Counted from the stretch's first letter, positions 41,833 through 51,719 are shown. The stretch is 64,000 nucleotides of DNA from Gluconacetobacter takamatsuzukensis (GCF_014174275.1 NZ_JABEQK010000007.1:62001-126000), one strand, 5' to 3'. The notes: generated from the sequence alone by a model not told the origin. Numbers and translations: made by a program.

Positions 41833-44553
41833 ATGTTGCTTCAATATTCCCGGCTGCCGCGATCCCATGGCAATGCCGATATCGCTCTTCCGGCTGCCGT
41901 GTCCGCGCAACGGCAGGGAATCGCGCCGGTCCCGCCCGCATCGTGGTGGAAGGCCGGCACCGCCCTGCGCCCGGTCGCCTGCTGGGCCGTCGCGGGCCTC
42001 CTCGCCGCCACCACCCTGGCCGCGCGCCCGGCCGGCGCCCGCGCACCCGATAGCACGGCCGATGCCACCGGTTCCGGCACCGGCACCGTCAAGGCAACGC
42101 CCGCCAAGGCACATGGTCGCGCGCAGCCCAGGCACAAGGCCGACGCCGACGAACAGGTGATCGTCACCGGCACCCGCGCGCCCAACCGCCATGCCCGGCA
42201 AAGCTCCAGCCCGGTCACGGTCGTCACCGCCGCCACCCTGGCCCGCACCGGCCTGCCGAACCTGGCCGAGGCCCTGGCCCGCACCTACCCGTCCATCAAC
42301 ATCCAGGCGATGGGCCAGAACGCGGACGCACTCACCTCGTCCATCCGCATGCGCGGCCTCAACCCCAACCACGTGCTGGTCCTGGTCGACGGCATCCGCC
42401 GGCACACCACGGCCAATATCAGCACCGGCGCGGGCGTCAATTTCGGCTCCACCCCCACCGACCTCAACATGATCCCGGCCGCCGCGATCGACCATATCGA
42501 GGTCCTGGAAGACGGCGCCGCCGCCCTCTACGGGTCCGACGCCATCGCCGGCGTGGTCAACATCATCACCAAGAAGAAGCCCTCGGGCCTGCATGTCAGC
42601 GCCACCACCGGCGCCAACGCCTATCTGGGCGACGGCTGGACGGCGCAGGTCGACGCCGATGGCGGCATCCGCCTGGGCGATGACGGCTACCTGCACCTCT
42701 CCGGCCAGTACATGCACCGCGACGATTCCGTCATCAAGGCCATCGACCACCGGCTGATCGAGGACCAGGCCCCCGCCGGCGCCTATACGGGCAGCGCCTA
42801 TACCGGCAGCCTCCCGGTCCCCCTCTATTCCAACCAGGTCACCAACGTTCCCGAGGAAACGCGGGAATCCCTGGCCCTGAGCTTCGGCAAGCCCCTGACC
42901 GACAAGGTCGAAGGCTACGGCCTCATCACCTACGCCCACCGCCACTCGCAGGCCTTCGAGCAATATCGCCTGCCCACCGTCCTGCCCTCGGCCTACCCGG
43001 CCGGCTTCGAACCCCTCGATGTGGGCGAGGAAAACGACTACGCGGCCACGCTCGGCCTCAAGGGCACCAATCTCTTCGGCTTCGACTGGAACCTCAGCAC
43101 CACCTACGGCGCCGACCAGGTCAATCTCTCCACGACCAACAACGTCAACCTGGGCATGCTGAAATCCACCTGCGTCCCCGCCTCGGTCGATCCCACCTCG
43201 CTCTACGCGTCGGGCGACGGCTGCGGCTACGTCAAGGACAAGTTCTTCCTCAAGGGCTTCACCGCCGCGCAGTGGGACAACAAGCTGGATTTCCGCCGGG
43301 GCTTCACCCTGCCGTTCCACATCCCGCTCAACCTGGCCTTCGGCGCCGAGCACCGTCTGGAAACCTACGAGCTGACACCGGGCGAGCCCTCCTCGTACCA
43401 GCTCGGCGGCCCGCAGGCCATCGTCGGCCTCACCCCCACCAATGCGGGGTCGTGGAGCCGCGACATCTGGGCCGGCTACCTCGATACCGATTTCAAGATC
43501 ATGCCGCACTGGGACATCGATCTCGCCGGCCGGTTCGAACATTACACCGACTCCGGCAACACCGAGAACGGCAAGGTCTCCACCCGCTACGATTTCAGCA
43601 AGCGGATCGCCATCCGCGGCACGGTCAGCAACGGTTTCCGCGCCCCCACCCTGGCCGAGCAGCATTACAGCTCCGCCGCCCTGTCGCCCACGGTCGCCGG
43701 CGGCCTCCTCCCCGCCAACTCGGCGGCGGCGCAGGAACTCGGCGCCACCCCGCTCAAGCCCGAACGGTCATGGAACCTCTCCGGCGGCTTCGTCCTCGAA
43801 CCGGTCGACGGTTTCCATGTCGAGGTCGACGCCTACCAGATCGCCATCCGCGACCGCCTGGTCAGCAGCAGCAGCTATAGCGGCCCGGCGGCGGTCGCAG
43901 CCCTCGCCTCCCTGGGCTTCACCGTGCCCTCCACCATCCCGGCACAGAACGTCACGGCCAACTACATCACCAACGGCGCCAGCACCCGCACCCAGGGCGT
44001 CGACATCAAGGCCGACTACACGCTGCACCTGCAACAATACGGCAACCTGGCCCTGTCGGCGGCGCTGGACCTCAACCGCACCCGCGTCGGGCACATCGCC
44101 ACCAACGCGACCGGCACGCCGCTGCTCAACGCCCAGGCCATTTCCCAGTTCACCACGGAATATCCGCGCAGCAAGCTGATCCTGAACGCCCTGTGGACGA
44201 TCGGCGATTTCGACATCAACATCCGCCAGAGCCGCTACGGCCAGACCAAGAGCCTGCTGACCTACCAGGACTGGGCCACCGGCACCTGCGCCGACGGATC
44301 GTCCCAGCAATATTCGACAAAATGCTGGTACGAGTTCAAGGGCGCCCCCCGCTGGCTGACCGACCTGCAAGTGGGCTACCGCGTCACCCCCCACTGGCAC
44401 GTCGCCATCGGCGGCAACAACATCTTCAACATCCGCCCCCGCGAAATCCCGCAATCCACCCGCTATAACGGGACCAACATCTACGACACCTTCGCGGCAG
44501 GCATCCCGATGACCGGCGGCTACTACTACGGCCGCGTCGACGCTACGTTCTGA
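41833..44553 (+). CDS. TonB-dependent outer-membrane receptor (paralogue 2)
   Basis: 906-residue TonB-dependent receptor from ATG 41833 (GGTGG about 6 bp upstream; a GTG three codons earlier is possible). The N-terminus is long: hydrophobic signal segment only at residues about 40-65 (CWAVAGLLAATTLAARPAGA), so the true start may be internal. TonB-box-like EQVIVTGTRAP, plug motifs TSSIRMRGLNPN, VLVLVDG, YGSDAIAGVVNIITKK, barrel ending YYYGRVDATF. Strongly related to the 2097-4655 receptor. Divergent from the LysR gene. Substrate unknown. Confidence 0.93.
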   Translation: MLLQYSRLPRSHGNADIALPAAVSAQRQGIAPVPPASWWKAGTALRPVACWAVAGLLAATTLAARPAGARAPDSTADATGSGTGTVKATPAKAHGRAQPRHKADADEQVIVTGTRAPNRHARQSSSPVTVVTAATLARTGLPNLAEALARTYPSINIQAMGQNADALTSSIRMRGLNPNHVLVLVDGIRRHTTANISTGAGVNFGSTPTDLNMIPAAAIDHIEVLEDGAAALYGSDAIAGVVNIITKKKPSGLHVSATTGANAYLGDGWTAQVDADGGIRLGDDGYLHLSGQYMHRDDSVIKAIDHRLIEDQAPAGAYTGSAYTGSLPVPLYSNQVTNVPEETRESLALSFGKPLTDKVEGYGLITYAHRHSQAFEQYRLPTVLPSAYPAGFEPLDVGEENDYAATLGLKGTNLFGFDWNLSTTYGADQVNLSTTNNVNLGMLKSTCVPASVDPTSLYASGDGCGYVKDKFFLKGFTAAQWDNKLDFRRGFTLPFHIPLNLAFGAEHRLETYELTPGEPSSYQLGGPQAIVGLTPTNAGSWSRDIWAGYLDTDFKIMPHWDIDLAGRFEHYTDSGNTENGKVSTRYDFSKRIAIRGTVSNGFRAPTLAEQHYSSAALSPTVAGGLLPANSAAAQELGATPLKPERSWNLSGGFVLEPVDGFHVEVDAYQIAIRDRLVSSSSYSGPAAVAALASLGFTVPSTIPAQNVTANYITNGASTRTQGVDIKADYTLHLQQYGNLALSAALDLNRTRVGHIATNATGTPLLNAQAISQFTTEYPRSKLILNALWTIGDFDINIRQSRYGQTKSLLTYQDWATGTCADGSSQQYSTKCWYEFKGAPRWLTDLQVGYRVTPHWHVAIGGNNIFNIRPREIPQSTRYNGTNIYDTFAAGIPMTGGYYYGRVDATF

Positions 44554-44599
44554 CGTCTCTTTGCCCCGCCCGGAACAATCATCCGGGCGGGGCAAAGGC

Positions 44600-44721
44600 G
44601 TTCTTTTTTGAAAAAAAGAACCAAAAAACTTTTGATCTGTTCAAGGGTTTTTGCCGGGACACGCGATGGCCCAAAACGGATAAAGGTCTTTTTGCTTCTT
44701 TTTCTTCAGAAAAAGAAGAAC
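44600..44721 (+). repeat. Convergent-gene repeat element, copy C
   Basis: GTTCTTTTTT/AAAAAAAGAAC hairpin, CCAAAAAACTTTTGAT, a diverged middle, GTCTTTTTGCTTC and hairpin CTTCTTTTTC/GAAAAAGAAG ending 7 bp before the convergent hydrolase stop (44728). Same order of parts as copy B. Confidence 0.85.
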
Positions 44722-44727
44722 CCTTCC

Positions 44728-45546
44728 TTACCCCCGCGCAAACGCCAGCAGATCCCCCTTCAACCGCTCCGCATGCGTCACGACAAACCCATGCGGCGCC
44801 CCCTCGTAAATCTTCAGCTCCGCCCCCGCGATCATCTGCGCCGCCAGCGCGCCCGTGGCCTCCAGCGGCACCACCTGGTCGTCATCGCCATGGATCACCA
44901 GCGTCGGCACATCGATCTTCGCCATGTCCGGCCGAAAATCCGTCTCGGAAAAGATGGTGACGCAATCGATGGTCGCCTTCAGCGACGCCTGGAGCACCAT
45001 CTGCAATGTCTGCGCCAGAACACCGTCCGAAACCGGTACCCCGCGATCGATCCCATAGAAAACTGAAGAAAAATCCTTCAGAAACTGCGCCCGGTCCGCC
45101 CGCAGCCCGGCCCGGATCCCGTCGAAGACGCTTTTCTCGGGGCCCACCGGATGGTCGGCCGTCTTCATGAACAGCGGCGTGACCGCGCCCAGAAGCGCCA
45201 GCTTGGCCACCCGTTCGCTGCCATGACGGGCGATATACCGGGTCACATCGCCGCCCCCCATCGAAAACCCGACCAGGATCACGTCGCGCAGGTCCAGATG
45301 CGCGATCAGTTCGGCAATATCGTCGGCCAGCCGATCATACTCGTTGCCCTGCCAGGGCTGGTCCGACCGGCCGAAGCCGCGCCGGTCGAAGGCAATGGCC
45401 CGAAAACCGTTTTCCGCCAGATGCAGCATCTGCTCGTCCCACATGTCGGCACTCAGCGGCCAGCCATGGCTGAACAGAACGGGCTGCCCCGCGCCCCAGT
45501 CCTTGTAATAGAGGCCCACACCGTCGGAAGTCGTAAAGCGTGTCAT
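44728..45546 (-). CDS. Alpha/beta hydrolase, non-heme haloperoxidase/arylesterase-like
   Basis: 272-residue serine hydrolase. N-terminal DGVGLYYKDWGAGQPVLFSHGW, the DRRGFGRSDQPW segment, nucleophile elbow VGFSMGGGD (Ser about 99), acid in HGDDDQVVPLEATG and His near GAPHGFVVTHAERL. The cofactor-free haloperoxidase group commonly shows this pattern and promiscuous esterase activity. It probably belongs to the OYE-DoxX-hydrolase group running leftward from 47260. Physiological substrate unknown. Confidence 0.9.
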   Translation of the reverse strand: MTRFTTSDGVGLYYKDWGAGQPVLFSHGWPLSADMWDEQMLHLAENGFRAIAFDRRGFGRSDQPWQGNEYDRLADDIAELIAHLDLRDVILVGFSMGGGDVTRYIARHGSERVAKLALLGAVTPLFMKTADHPVGPEKSVFDGIRAGLRADRAQFLKDFSSVFYGIDRGVPVSDGVLAQTLQMVLQASLKATIDCVTIFSETDFRPDMAKIDVPTLVIHGDDDQVVPLEATGALAAQMIAGAELKIYEGAPHGFVVTHAERLKGDLLAFARG

Positions 45547-45603
45547 AATCCTGTCCTTTCCTGATTCTGATGGGTATTCGTCCGTTGGGGCAGGGGGCGG
45601 CCC

Positions 45604-46023
45604 TCAGGCGCCGGGCGCCCGGCGCAGGCGCAGCGCAAACCGTCCCGGCCCGGCCACCGCCAGCGCGACCAGCCCACCGGCAATGCCGATATTCTTGTAG
45701 AAATGGATCATCATGTCGTACCGGAGCATCCCCTCCATGGTCCAGAAATGATGGCCGATAAAACCCGTCGCCACGGTATAGACAGCCAGCAGCAGCGCCA
45801 GCGGCTCGACAAACACCCCCAGCACCAGGGCAATCCCGATGCCCAGCTCCACCCCCGTCGCGACCAGCGCCGACAGGGCGGGCAGGGGGGCACCGGTCTG
45901 GGCCATGTAGGCAACGGCGCCGGAATAATCCGACAGCTTGCCCCACCCCATGACAAGGAAGAGCAGCGAAAGGGCAATGCGGGAGAACAGCAGTGCGGCA
46001 TCGCGGGTGGCGGGCGTGAACAT
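45604..46023 (-). CDS. DoxX-family membrane protein
   Basis: 139-residue, four-helix DoxX/SURF4-like protein: DAALLFSRIALSLLFLVMGWGKL, then VATGVELGIGIALVLGVFVEP, LLAVYTVATGFIGHHFW and the final helix ending in basic residues. Inner membrane; related proteins act in thiosulfate oxidation or redox homeostasis. ATG at 46023 chosen because AAGG lies about 9 bp upstream; an ATG 9 bp earlier has its ribosome site too close. Second gene of the OYE-DoxX-hydrolase set. Confidence 0.83.
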   Translation of the reverse strand: MFTPATRDAALLFSRIALSLLFLVMGWGKLSDYSGAVAYMAQTGAPLPALSALVATGVELGIGIALVLGVFVEPLALLLAVYTVATGFIGHHFWTMEGMLRYDMMIHFYKNIGIAGGLVALAVAGPGRFALRLRRAPGA

Positions 46024-46159
46024 GGCAGGCATCCTTGGTCGGATAAGGTGAAGCGGAAAATCCGTGGTTTCCGTCTGTCGACGTTGCCATCACGTTATGA
46101 GCGAACAGGTCCAAAGAAAACGGAAACAACTGAAACACATCGGTTCCATTTATTAACCG

Positions 46160-47260
46160 TTACACCCGCACCCCCTCCAGGCCGTCATGAAACGGATAGT
46201 CGGTGTACCCCCGCGCATCCCCGCCATAGAAGGTCGCGCGGTCGTAGCGGTTGAGCGGCCAGTCATGGCGCAAACGCGCCACCAGGTCCGGGTTGGCGAT
46301 GAAATTGCGCCCGAACGCGATCAGGTCGGCATCGCCCGAGGCCAGCAGCCGCTCCGCGCTGTCCCGCGTAAACCCGCCGGCGGCGATGATCGCGCCGCCG
46401 AACAGCGGCCGCAGGATGGTGGCATCCACCGGGTTCGCCTCGGCATCGGCCCCGATCCGGGGCTGCACGATGTGCAGGTACCCGATCCCCATCCGGTCCA
46501 GCATCCGCGCGACATAGCCGAACGTCGCATGCCGGTCGCTGTCGGCCATCGACCCATAGGCCCCGCTGGGCGTCAGCCGCACCCCCACGCGCGGCGCCCC
46601 CCACACATCCACGGCCGCCTGCGTCACCTCGCGCAGGAACCGCGCCCGGTTCTCGACCGGCCCGCCATACGCGTCCGTCCGCCTGTTGGTCCCGTCCTGC
46701 AAGAACTGGTCGGGCAGATACCCGTTCGCCCCATGGATCTCGACGCCGTCGAACCCCGCCCTCAACGCCCGCTCCGCCGCGGCACCATAGGCGGCGACCA
46801 GCCCGGGAATTTCCTCCCGCTCCAGCGCGCGCGGCATGTCGTAGGGCACGGTCCCGTTCAGCGTCCACGCCGTGCCGTCGGCGCGAATGGCCGAGGGCGC
46901 AACCGGCGCCACACCCCCGGGTTGCAGCACCCGGGCCGACTGCCGCCCCACATGCCACAGTTGAAGCACCATCCGCCCGCCCTTGGCATGCACGGCCTCG
47001 GTAATCCGCGCCCAGCCGGCAATCTGCGCATCGTCATAGATCCCGGCAGCCCGCTCGAACCCATAGCCGGTCAGCGCAACGGGCGACGCCTCGGAAATCA
47101 GCAGCCCGCCCGACGTGGCACGCTGGGCGTAATAGGTCCGCATCATCTCGTTGGGCATGTCGCCGGCACTGGCGCGCATGCGGGTCAGCGGCGCCATGAC
47201 GATGCGATGGTCCAGCCGCGTCGGGCCCAGGAATTTTGGTGAAAACAGCAGGTCGGTCAT
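46160..47260 (-). CDS. Old yellow enzyme-type alkene reductase
   Basis: 366-residue FMN-dependent ene-reductase (NemA/OYE) that reduces activated C=C bonds with NAD(P)H. KFLGPTRLDHRIVMAPLTRMRA, LQLWHVGRQSARV, the substrate-binding HGANGYLPDQFLQDGTN with His-x-x-Asn, RVGVRLTPSG and LIAFGRNFIANPDL (FMN-phosphate site). Full length for the family. It diverges from a LysR gene over 124 bp and is probably its target; detoxification of quinones, maleimides or nitro compounds is the usual role. Confidence 0.95.
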   Translation of the reverse strand: MTDLLFSPKFLGPTRLDHRIVMAPLTRMRASAGDMPNEMMRTYYAQRATSGGLLISEASPVALTGYGFERAAGIYDDAQIAGWARITEAVHAKGGRMVLQLWHVGRQSARVLQPGGVAPVAPSAIRADGTAWTLNGTVPYDMPRALEREEIPGLVAAYGAAAERALRAGFDGVEIHGANGYLPDQFLQDGTNRRTDAYGGPVENRARFLREVTQAAVDVWGAPRVGVRLTPSGAYGSMADSDRHATFGYVARMLDRMGIGYLHIVQPRIGADAEANPVDATILRPLFGGAIIAAGGFTRDSAERLLASGDADLIAFGRNFIANPDLVARLRHDWPLNRYDRATFYGGDARGYTDYPFHDGLEGVRV

Positions 47261-47365
47261 ATCGGGTCATCCTGTCATCGGGGGCCACCCGGTGGGGGCG
47301 GCCGTCGAAATACAGGATGGACAGTTCCACATCGGATTGGCAGACAGGATAATTCCATAGTCTCC

Positions 47366-47380
47366 ATTCCAGTCTGGAAT
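47366..47380. promoter_or_regulatory. Palindrome at the LysR/OYE divergent promoter
   Basis: ATTCCAG-T-CTGGAAT, a perfect 15-bp palindrome ending 4 bp before the LysR ATG. Its position suits an autoregulatory operator of the 47385 LysR gene. Confidence 0.65.
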
Positions 47381-47384
47381 AACA

Positions 47385-48305
47385 ATGGACCGTCTCCAGG
47401 CCATGACCGCCTTCGTGCGGGTCGTCGAAACCGGCTCCTTCACCGCCGCCGCCCGCCGGCTGCACCTGGGCCAGCCGGCGGTCTCCAAGGCCGTCGCGCA
47501 GCTCGAACGCACGCTGGGCGTCCAGCTCCTGCTGCGCTCCTCCCACGGCCTCGCGCCCACCGACGCCGGCCAGCGTTATTTCGAGCGCGCGGCCCGCATC
47601 GTCGCGGAGGCCGAGGAAGCCGATCGCGCGGCACGCGACAGCACCGCCAGCCTCGACGGCCGCCTGCGCGTCGCCCTGCCCACGACCTTCGGCCGCATCC
47701 AGATCGTGCCGAAACTGGGCACGTTCCTCGCCGCCCACCCCAGGCTGGACGTGGATATCGAACTCGACGACCGAAGGGTGGACCTGGTGGCGGAAGGCAT
47801 CGACATCGCCATCCGCGTGGGCCCGCTCAACGACAGCGCGGTCATCGCCCGGCGCCTCGCCCGGGGCCGCCGCTCCGTGATCGCCACCCCCCGCTACCTC
47901 GCCGCCGCCCCGGTGCTGGACACGCCGGAAGACCTCCCGGTCCACCAGGCCATCCTCTACACGCGCGGCGGCACGCTCAAACCCACCTTCCGCCGCGCCG
48001 ACGGCACGGACATGACGGTCCCCCTCCACGCCCGCCTGCATCTCGGCGCCGCCGAGGGCATCCGCGCCGCCGTCCTGGCCGATCTGGGCCTGACCGTCGC
48101 CGCCGACTGGATGTTCCAGCCGGAACTGGCAAGCGGCGCGGTGGTGCGCTGCCTGCCGGGCTGGGACCTGGCGCCGGTGGACCTGTGGGCCCTCTACCCC
48201 GCCGGCCGCCTGACCAGCGCCCGCGCCCGCGCGTTTTCCGATTTCGTGCAGTCTCTCGTCGGCGCATCGCAGGCAGCGGTTCCGACGGGGCAGGGCGGCT
48301 CATGA
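47385..48305 (+). CDS. LysR-family transcriptional regulator (divergent from OYE)
   Basis: 306-residue LysR regulator. N-terminal HTH MDRLQAMTAFVRVVETGSFT and ARRLHLGQPAVSKAVAQLE, then the periplasmic-binding-like effector domain (DGRLRVALPTTFGRIQIVP, ADWMFQPELASGAVVRCLP). Of the OYE-associated LysR type (YhjC/DsdC-like CrgA group) seen beside alkene reductases. Divergent from the ene-reductase operon with a palindrome in front of its start, so repression of that operon is likely. Confidence 0.93.
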   Translation: MDRLQAMTAFVRVVETGSFTAAARRLHLGQPAVSKAVAQLERTLGVQLLLRSSHGLAPTDAGQRYFERAARIVAEAEEADRAARDSTASLDGRLRVALPTTFGRIQIVPKLGTFLAAHPRLDVDIELDDRRVDLVAEGIDIAIRVGPLNDSAVIARRLARGRRSVIATPRYLAAAPVLDTPEDLPVHQAILYTRGGTLKPTFRRADGTDMTVPLHARLHLGAAEGIRAAVLADLGLTVAADWMFQPELASGAVVRCLPGWDLAPVDLWALYPAGRLTSARARAFSDFVQSLVGASQAAVPTGQGGS

Positions 48306-48365
48306 TCGCCCATCCGGCAGGGAGATAACGCACCCTTCCAGAATCTCCTGACCATATCAGGCTCT

Positions 48366-50582
48366 TTACCAGCTATACCCTATGCTGGCCTGGGCGTTGC
48401 GCCGCTCGCCGTAATAGCAATATTCGCCATCGGCACCGTAGGCAAAGCAATTGGCGATATACTTCCTGTCGAACAGGTTCCGCACATTGGCCGATATCTT
48501 CCATCCCCGCAGCGAGCGGGAAGCATTCGACAGATCGTAGCTGACGGAAGCATCGAAAAGCGCATATTGCGGCAGCCAGACGCTGCCATACGTCGCCTCG
48601 CCCCCATACGCCTTCGCCGAATACCGCATCCCGCCCCCGAACCCCAGGCCTTTCACCGGGCCCGACGGCATGGTGTAGAAGGCAAACAGCGAGGCATTGC
48701 CCTTGCCCGACTGGATCAGCGGTTTTCCGGTCGAATCGTCATGCACCTTCTGGACACTGACGGCCGCCGTCAGCATCAGGTTCCGGAACGGCTCGGCATG
48801 GGCTTCGAACTCGAAACCATCCGAATGCACCAGCCCGCTCTGGACGCTGTAGCCGCTATTGGCGACCGAGACGAGAACATTGCTCTGCTCGATATGGAAT
48901 CCGGCGGCGGTCAGCAGGAGCGAGGTGCCCGGAAGCTGATATTTCAGCCCGCCTTCAAGCTGTTTGCCGACCGAAGGGCTGGCCTGCCGCAGCGTGGTGC
49001 CCCCGTCGCTGGAAACCAGCCCCGATTGCGGCTGGAACGAGGTCGAGTAGCTGATATAGGGCGCCAGGCCGAAATCGAAATGATACAGGCCCGACGCACG
49101 CCACGTAATCTGGCTCGCACTCTGCCGCGTGTCGGACGGCTCGAAAGACTCGACCTGGTGCGACCGGTACCAATCGTTGCGGATGCTGCCGGTCAGGATC
49201 AGCCGGCGCCAGCGGATCTCGTCCTGCCCATAGGTCCCGATCTGATGGGAATCCGTGACATAGTGCAGATAGGGCGTCAGGCCCGGAATGACCATATGAT
49301 AGTCCGGATGCAGCACATCCAGGTCGGGCGCGTCGCCATAGGCTTCCGTGTCGTTCGCCCTCTGCTGCATGTAGTCGAACCCGAACATCAGCATATGCCG
49401 CAGCGGCCCGGTGCGTACACGCCCCTTGAACTGGCTGTCGAAGGCCAGGTTGTAGGTATGCTCCTGCGTCCCGTACGCCGAACGCGAAAGCAGCGTGCCG
49501 CTGGTGCCGTCGTCGCTGTCGTAATACCCGTTATCGTAGACGCTGCGGTAAATGGTCCGGATATCGTCGTACCGCCCGCGCGTGCTGAAGCTCCAGTCGT
49601 CGTTGAAGCGATGGTTCAGGATATAGGTAATCGCCCCCTGCCTGCGGTTGAACTTTTCCGAAGGCACGTCACCGTCATAGAAATTCCGGGGCAGATAGCC
49701 ATACGATGCCCGAACCAGCGATCCGACCAGCGGCACCCCGCCATAGGACCCGCTTTCCGGATCGTACTGGTAGTTGCCCAGAAGCGTCAGCGTGGTCGGC
49801 CCGTCCCCCCCGAACGTAAAGGCGGGACTGATGCTGAAGCGCCGGCTTCCGGTCTTGCTCAGTTGCGTATGCTGCCCGTTCGCCGTGCCATAGATCCGGT
49901 AGCGGACAAGCCCGTCATCGGTCGCAAACCCGCCGACATCCGCATCGACGCGATAGAGGTCGAACATCCCGCCGGTCGTGTTCACACTGCCGTAGAATCG
50001 CTGGTCGGTCGGCAGCTTGCTGGACAACGCCGTCAGGCCGCCCGGGCTGGACTGGCCATAAAGCGCCGAGGCCGGACCCTTCAGAAGCTCGACCCGTTCG
50101 AGGCGGAACGTATCAGTCTGGGCCACCGCAAAACCGGTGGGACTGTCCTGGAATTTCAACCCGTCGAGAAAGGTCGGCACGGTAAACCCGCGCAGATCGA
50201 ACAGGTCGTAGCGCGTCCCTTCCCCGCCACGGGTGTCGGCGGTAATGCCCGCGGCGTACCGCACGGCCTGGTTGAGGGTCAGTACCCCGCGCACATCCAT
50301 CTCGTTGCGGGTCACGACAGTAACCGACTGCGCCGTCTCGACCAGGGGCGTATTGCTCTTGGTGGCGGAAGACGCGACGGTCGAGGCCGTATGGCCCAGT
50401 ACCTGCACCCGCTCCGCCTGCGGGGCCTTGGCCTTTGCCTTCGCCGTGTCGACGGCCCCCTTCGGCGTGGCCGTTCCGGTCTGCCGCAGCCTGTCGGTTT
50501 TCGTCTCCTGTTCGGCAGCAATCGCCGCCTCGCTCAGCACGAGCGAGAAAAGAATAGTATAGATAATCCTGCTGTACTGCAT
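48366..50582 (-). CDS. TonB-dependent siderophore receptor
   Basis: 738-residue outer-membrane ferri-siderophore receptor (FhuE/FpvA/FoxA-like group). Signal peptide RIIYTILFSLVLSEAAIAAE, a short linker, TonB-box region AERVQVLGHTAS, plug with ETAQSVTVVTRNEMDVRG and the RVELLKGPASALYGQSSPGG motif typical of siderophore receptors, then a barrel ending in ASIGYSW. The start at 50582 begins the signal peptide; an upstream in-frame Met adds 16 charged residues. An AraC regulator lies upstream in the same direction, and a Fur-like sequence lies between them. Confidence 0.93.
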   Translation of the reverse strand: MQYSRIIYTILFSLVLSEAAIAAEQETKTDRLRQTGTATPKGAVDTAKAKAKAPQAERVQVLGHTASTVASSATKSNTPLVETAQSVTVVTRNEMDVRGVLTLNQAVRYAAGITADTRGGEGTRYDLFDLRGFTVPTFLDGLKFQDSPTGFAVAQTDTFRLERVELLKGPASALYGQSSPGGLTALSSKLPTDQRFYGSVNTTGGMFDLYRVDADVGGFATDDGLVRYRIYGTANGQHTQLSKTGSRRFSISPAFTFGGDGPTTLTLLGNYQYDPESGSYGGVPLVGSLVRASYGYLPRNFYDGDVPSEKFNRRQGAITYILNHRFNDDWSFSTRGRYDDIRTIYRSVYDNGYYDSDDGTSGTLLSRSAYGTQEHTYNLAFDSQFKGRVRTGPLRHMLMFGFDYMQQRANDTEAYGDAPDLDVLHPDYHMVIPGLTPYLHYVTDSHQIGTYGQDEIRWRRLILTGSIRNDWYRSHQVESFEPSDTRQSASQITWRASGLYHFDFGLAPYISYSTSFQPQSGLVSSDGGTTLRQASPSVGKQLEGGLKYQLPGTSLLLTAAGFHIEQSNVLVSVANSGYSVQSGLVHSDGFEFEAHAEPFRNLMLTAAVSVQKVHDDSTGKPLIQSGKGNASLFAFYTMPSGPVKGLGFGGGMRYSAKAYGGEATYGSVWLPQYALFDASVSYDLSNASRSLRGWKISANVRNLFDRKYIANCFAYGADGEYCYYGERRNAQASIGYSW

Positions 50583-50644
50583 ACCGGACTCATCGTGTTG
50601 CGGGCTTCTGCTGCCGGGGGAAGGGGGCACGGCCGACGTTGATG

Positions 50645-50663
50645 TTAAGAACGAGAATTAATT
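50645..50663 (-). promoter_or_regulatory. Candidate Fur box of the siderophore receptor
   Basis: Read leftward, AATTAATTCTCGTTCTTAA, 63 bp upstream of the receptor ATG, partly matches the Fur consensus and resembles the better box at 59020-59038 (10 of 15 core positions). Rest of 50583-50876 (294 bp) shows nothing else recognisable. Confidence 0.4.
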
Positions 50664-50876
50664 GCGCTCATAACCGCGCGCCGAACCCGCAGCAAGCCAC
50701 GCGCCTCCCCTTGGCCCGAACGCGGGCAAAATGTGCCCGATCGCCGCTATTGCGCAGATCGCGCGTGCCGCGCGTGCGCGCGCACGCTCCCGACCGGGGG
50801 AGGGAGCCGATCCGCATGCCATCGGAAAAGACAGGGATGTTCCGCACGGCCGCGACGGCGTCGCGACCGGCGGGGA

Positions 50877-51719
50877 TCAGCGTTCCCCGCCGCCGCCCGG
50901 TTCCGCCCCATCGTCGTCCTGCCGCGCCGGCAAAACGGGGTAGGGACGCAGCGCCGGCGACGAACCGGCGCGCAGCGTCCTGGGCGAAACGCCGAAGGTC
51001 CGCTGGAACATGGTGCTGAAACTGCCGGCATTGTCGTAGCCCAGGTCGAACGCGACCTCCGCGATCGACTGGCCGGCGGCGATCCGCGACGCCGCCTCGA
51101 TCACCCGCACCCGCCGCCGCCACGCGGCGAATCCCAGGCCCATCTCCTGCTGGAACAGGCGGGTAAAGGTCCGCCGCGCCATCCCGGCCTCCCGCGCCCA
51201 GTAATCGATGTCGCGGCAATCCCCCGGCCGGGCGGTAATCGCCTCGCACACGCGGCGCAGCCGGGGGTCGGACGGCAGCATCAGCCGATCCGCGATCCGT
51301 GGCGCCCGCCCGATTTCATCGACCAGCAGCCGGGCGATGCGCGCCATGCGCGCGTCCATGGCAAAATCGAACCCCATGGCGATAATCTCGTCCACAAGGC
51401 CCCGCATCAGCGACGACACGTCGAACATCCTGCACGACAGGTCCGCACCGGTCAGGCCGGGATCGATATAGACGACCTGGAACACCAGGTCGGTCCGGCA
51501 ATCGGCCTCGTGGATCATGCCGGCGGGAATCCACATCCCCTGCCCGGGGCCGAGCACGAAACGCCTGTCCTGCGTGCTGACCGTCACGCTCCCGGCCAGG
51601 AACAGCGACAATTGGCCCCGCTCATGGGCATGGAACCGGTCCACGAAGCCGCCGACATAGCAATCCGCAAAACCCACGACGGGCGGCGGATGGGGCGGAA
51701 GATCGGCAGTGCGTTTCAT
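50877..51719 (-). CDS. AraC-family transcriptional regulator
   Basis: 280-residue AraC regulator: N-terminal cupin-like sensing domain (RFHAHERGQLSLFLAGSVTV, GPGQGMWIPAGMIHEADC) and a C-terminal double HTH (DIDYWAREAGMARRTFTRLF and IAEVAFDLGYDNAGSFSTMF). Pro/Gly-rich tail. ATG 51719 is taken; a GTG at 51746 would add 9 residues. It lies just upstream of the siderophore receptor in the same orientation, the typical context of AraC activators (PchR/YqhC types) responding to the imported siderophore. Direct evidence is positional. Confidence 0.85.
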   Translation of the reverse strand: MKRTADLPPHPPPVVGFADCYVGGFVDRFHAHERGQLSLFLAGSVTVSTQDRRFVLGPGQGMWIPAGMIHEADCRTDLVFQVVYIDPGLTGADLSCRMFDVSSLMRGLVDEIIAMGFDFAMDARMARIARLLVDEIGRAPRIADRLMLPSDPRLRRVCEAITARPGDCRDIDYWAREAGMARRTFTRLFQQEMGLGFAAWRRRVRVIEAASRIAAGQSIAEVAFDLGYDNAGSFSTMFQRTFGVSPRTLRAGSSPALRPYPVLPARQDDDGAEPGGGGER

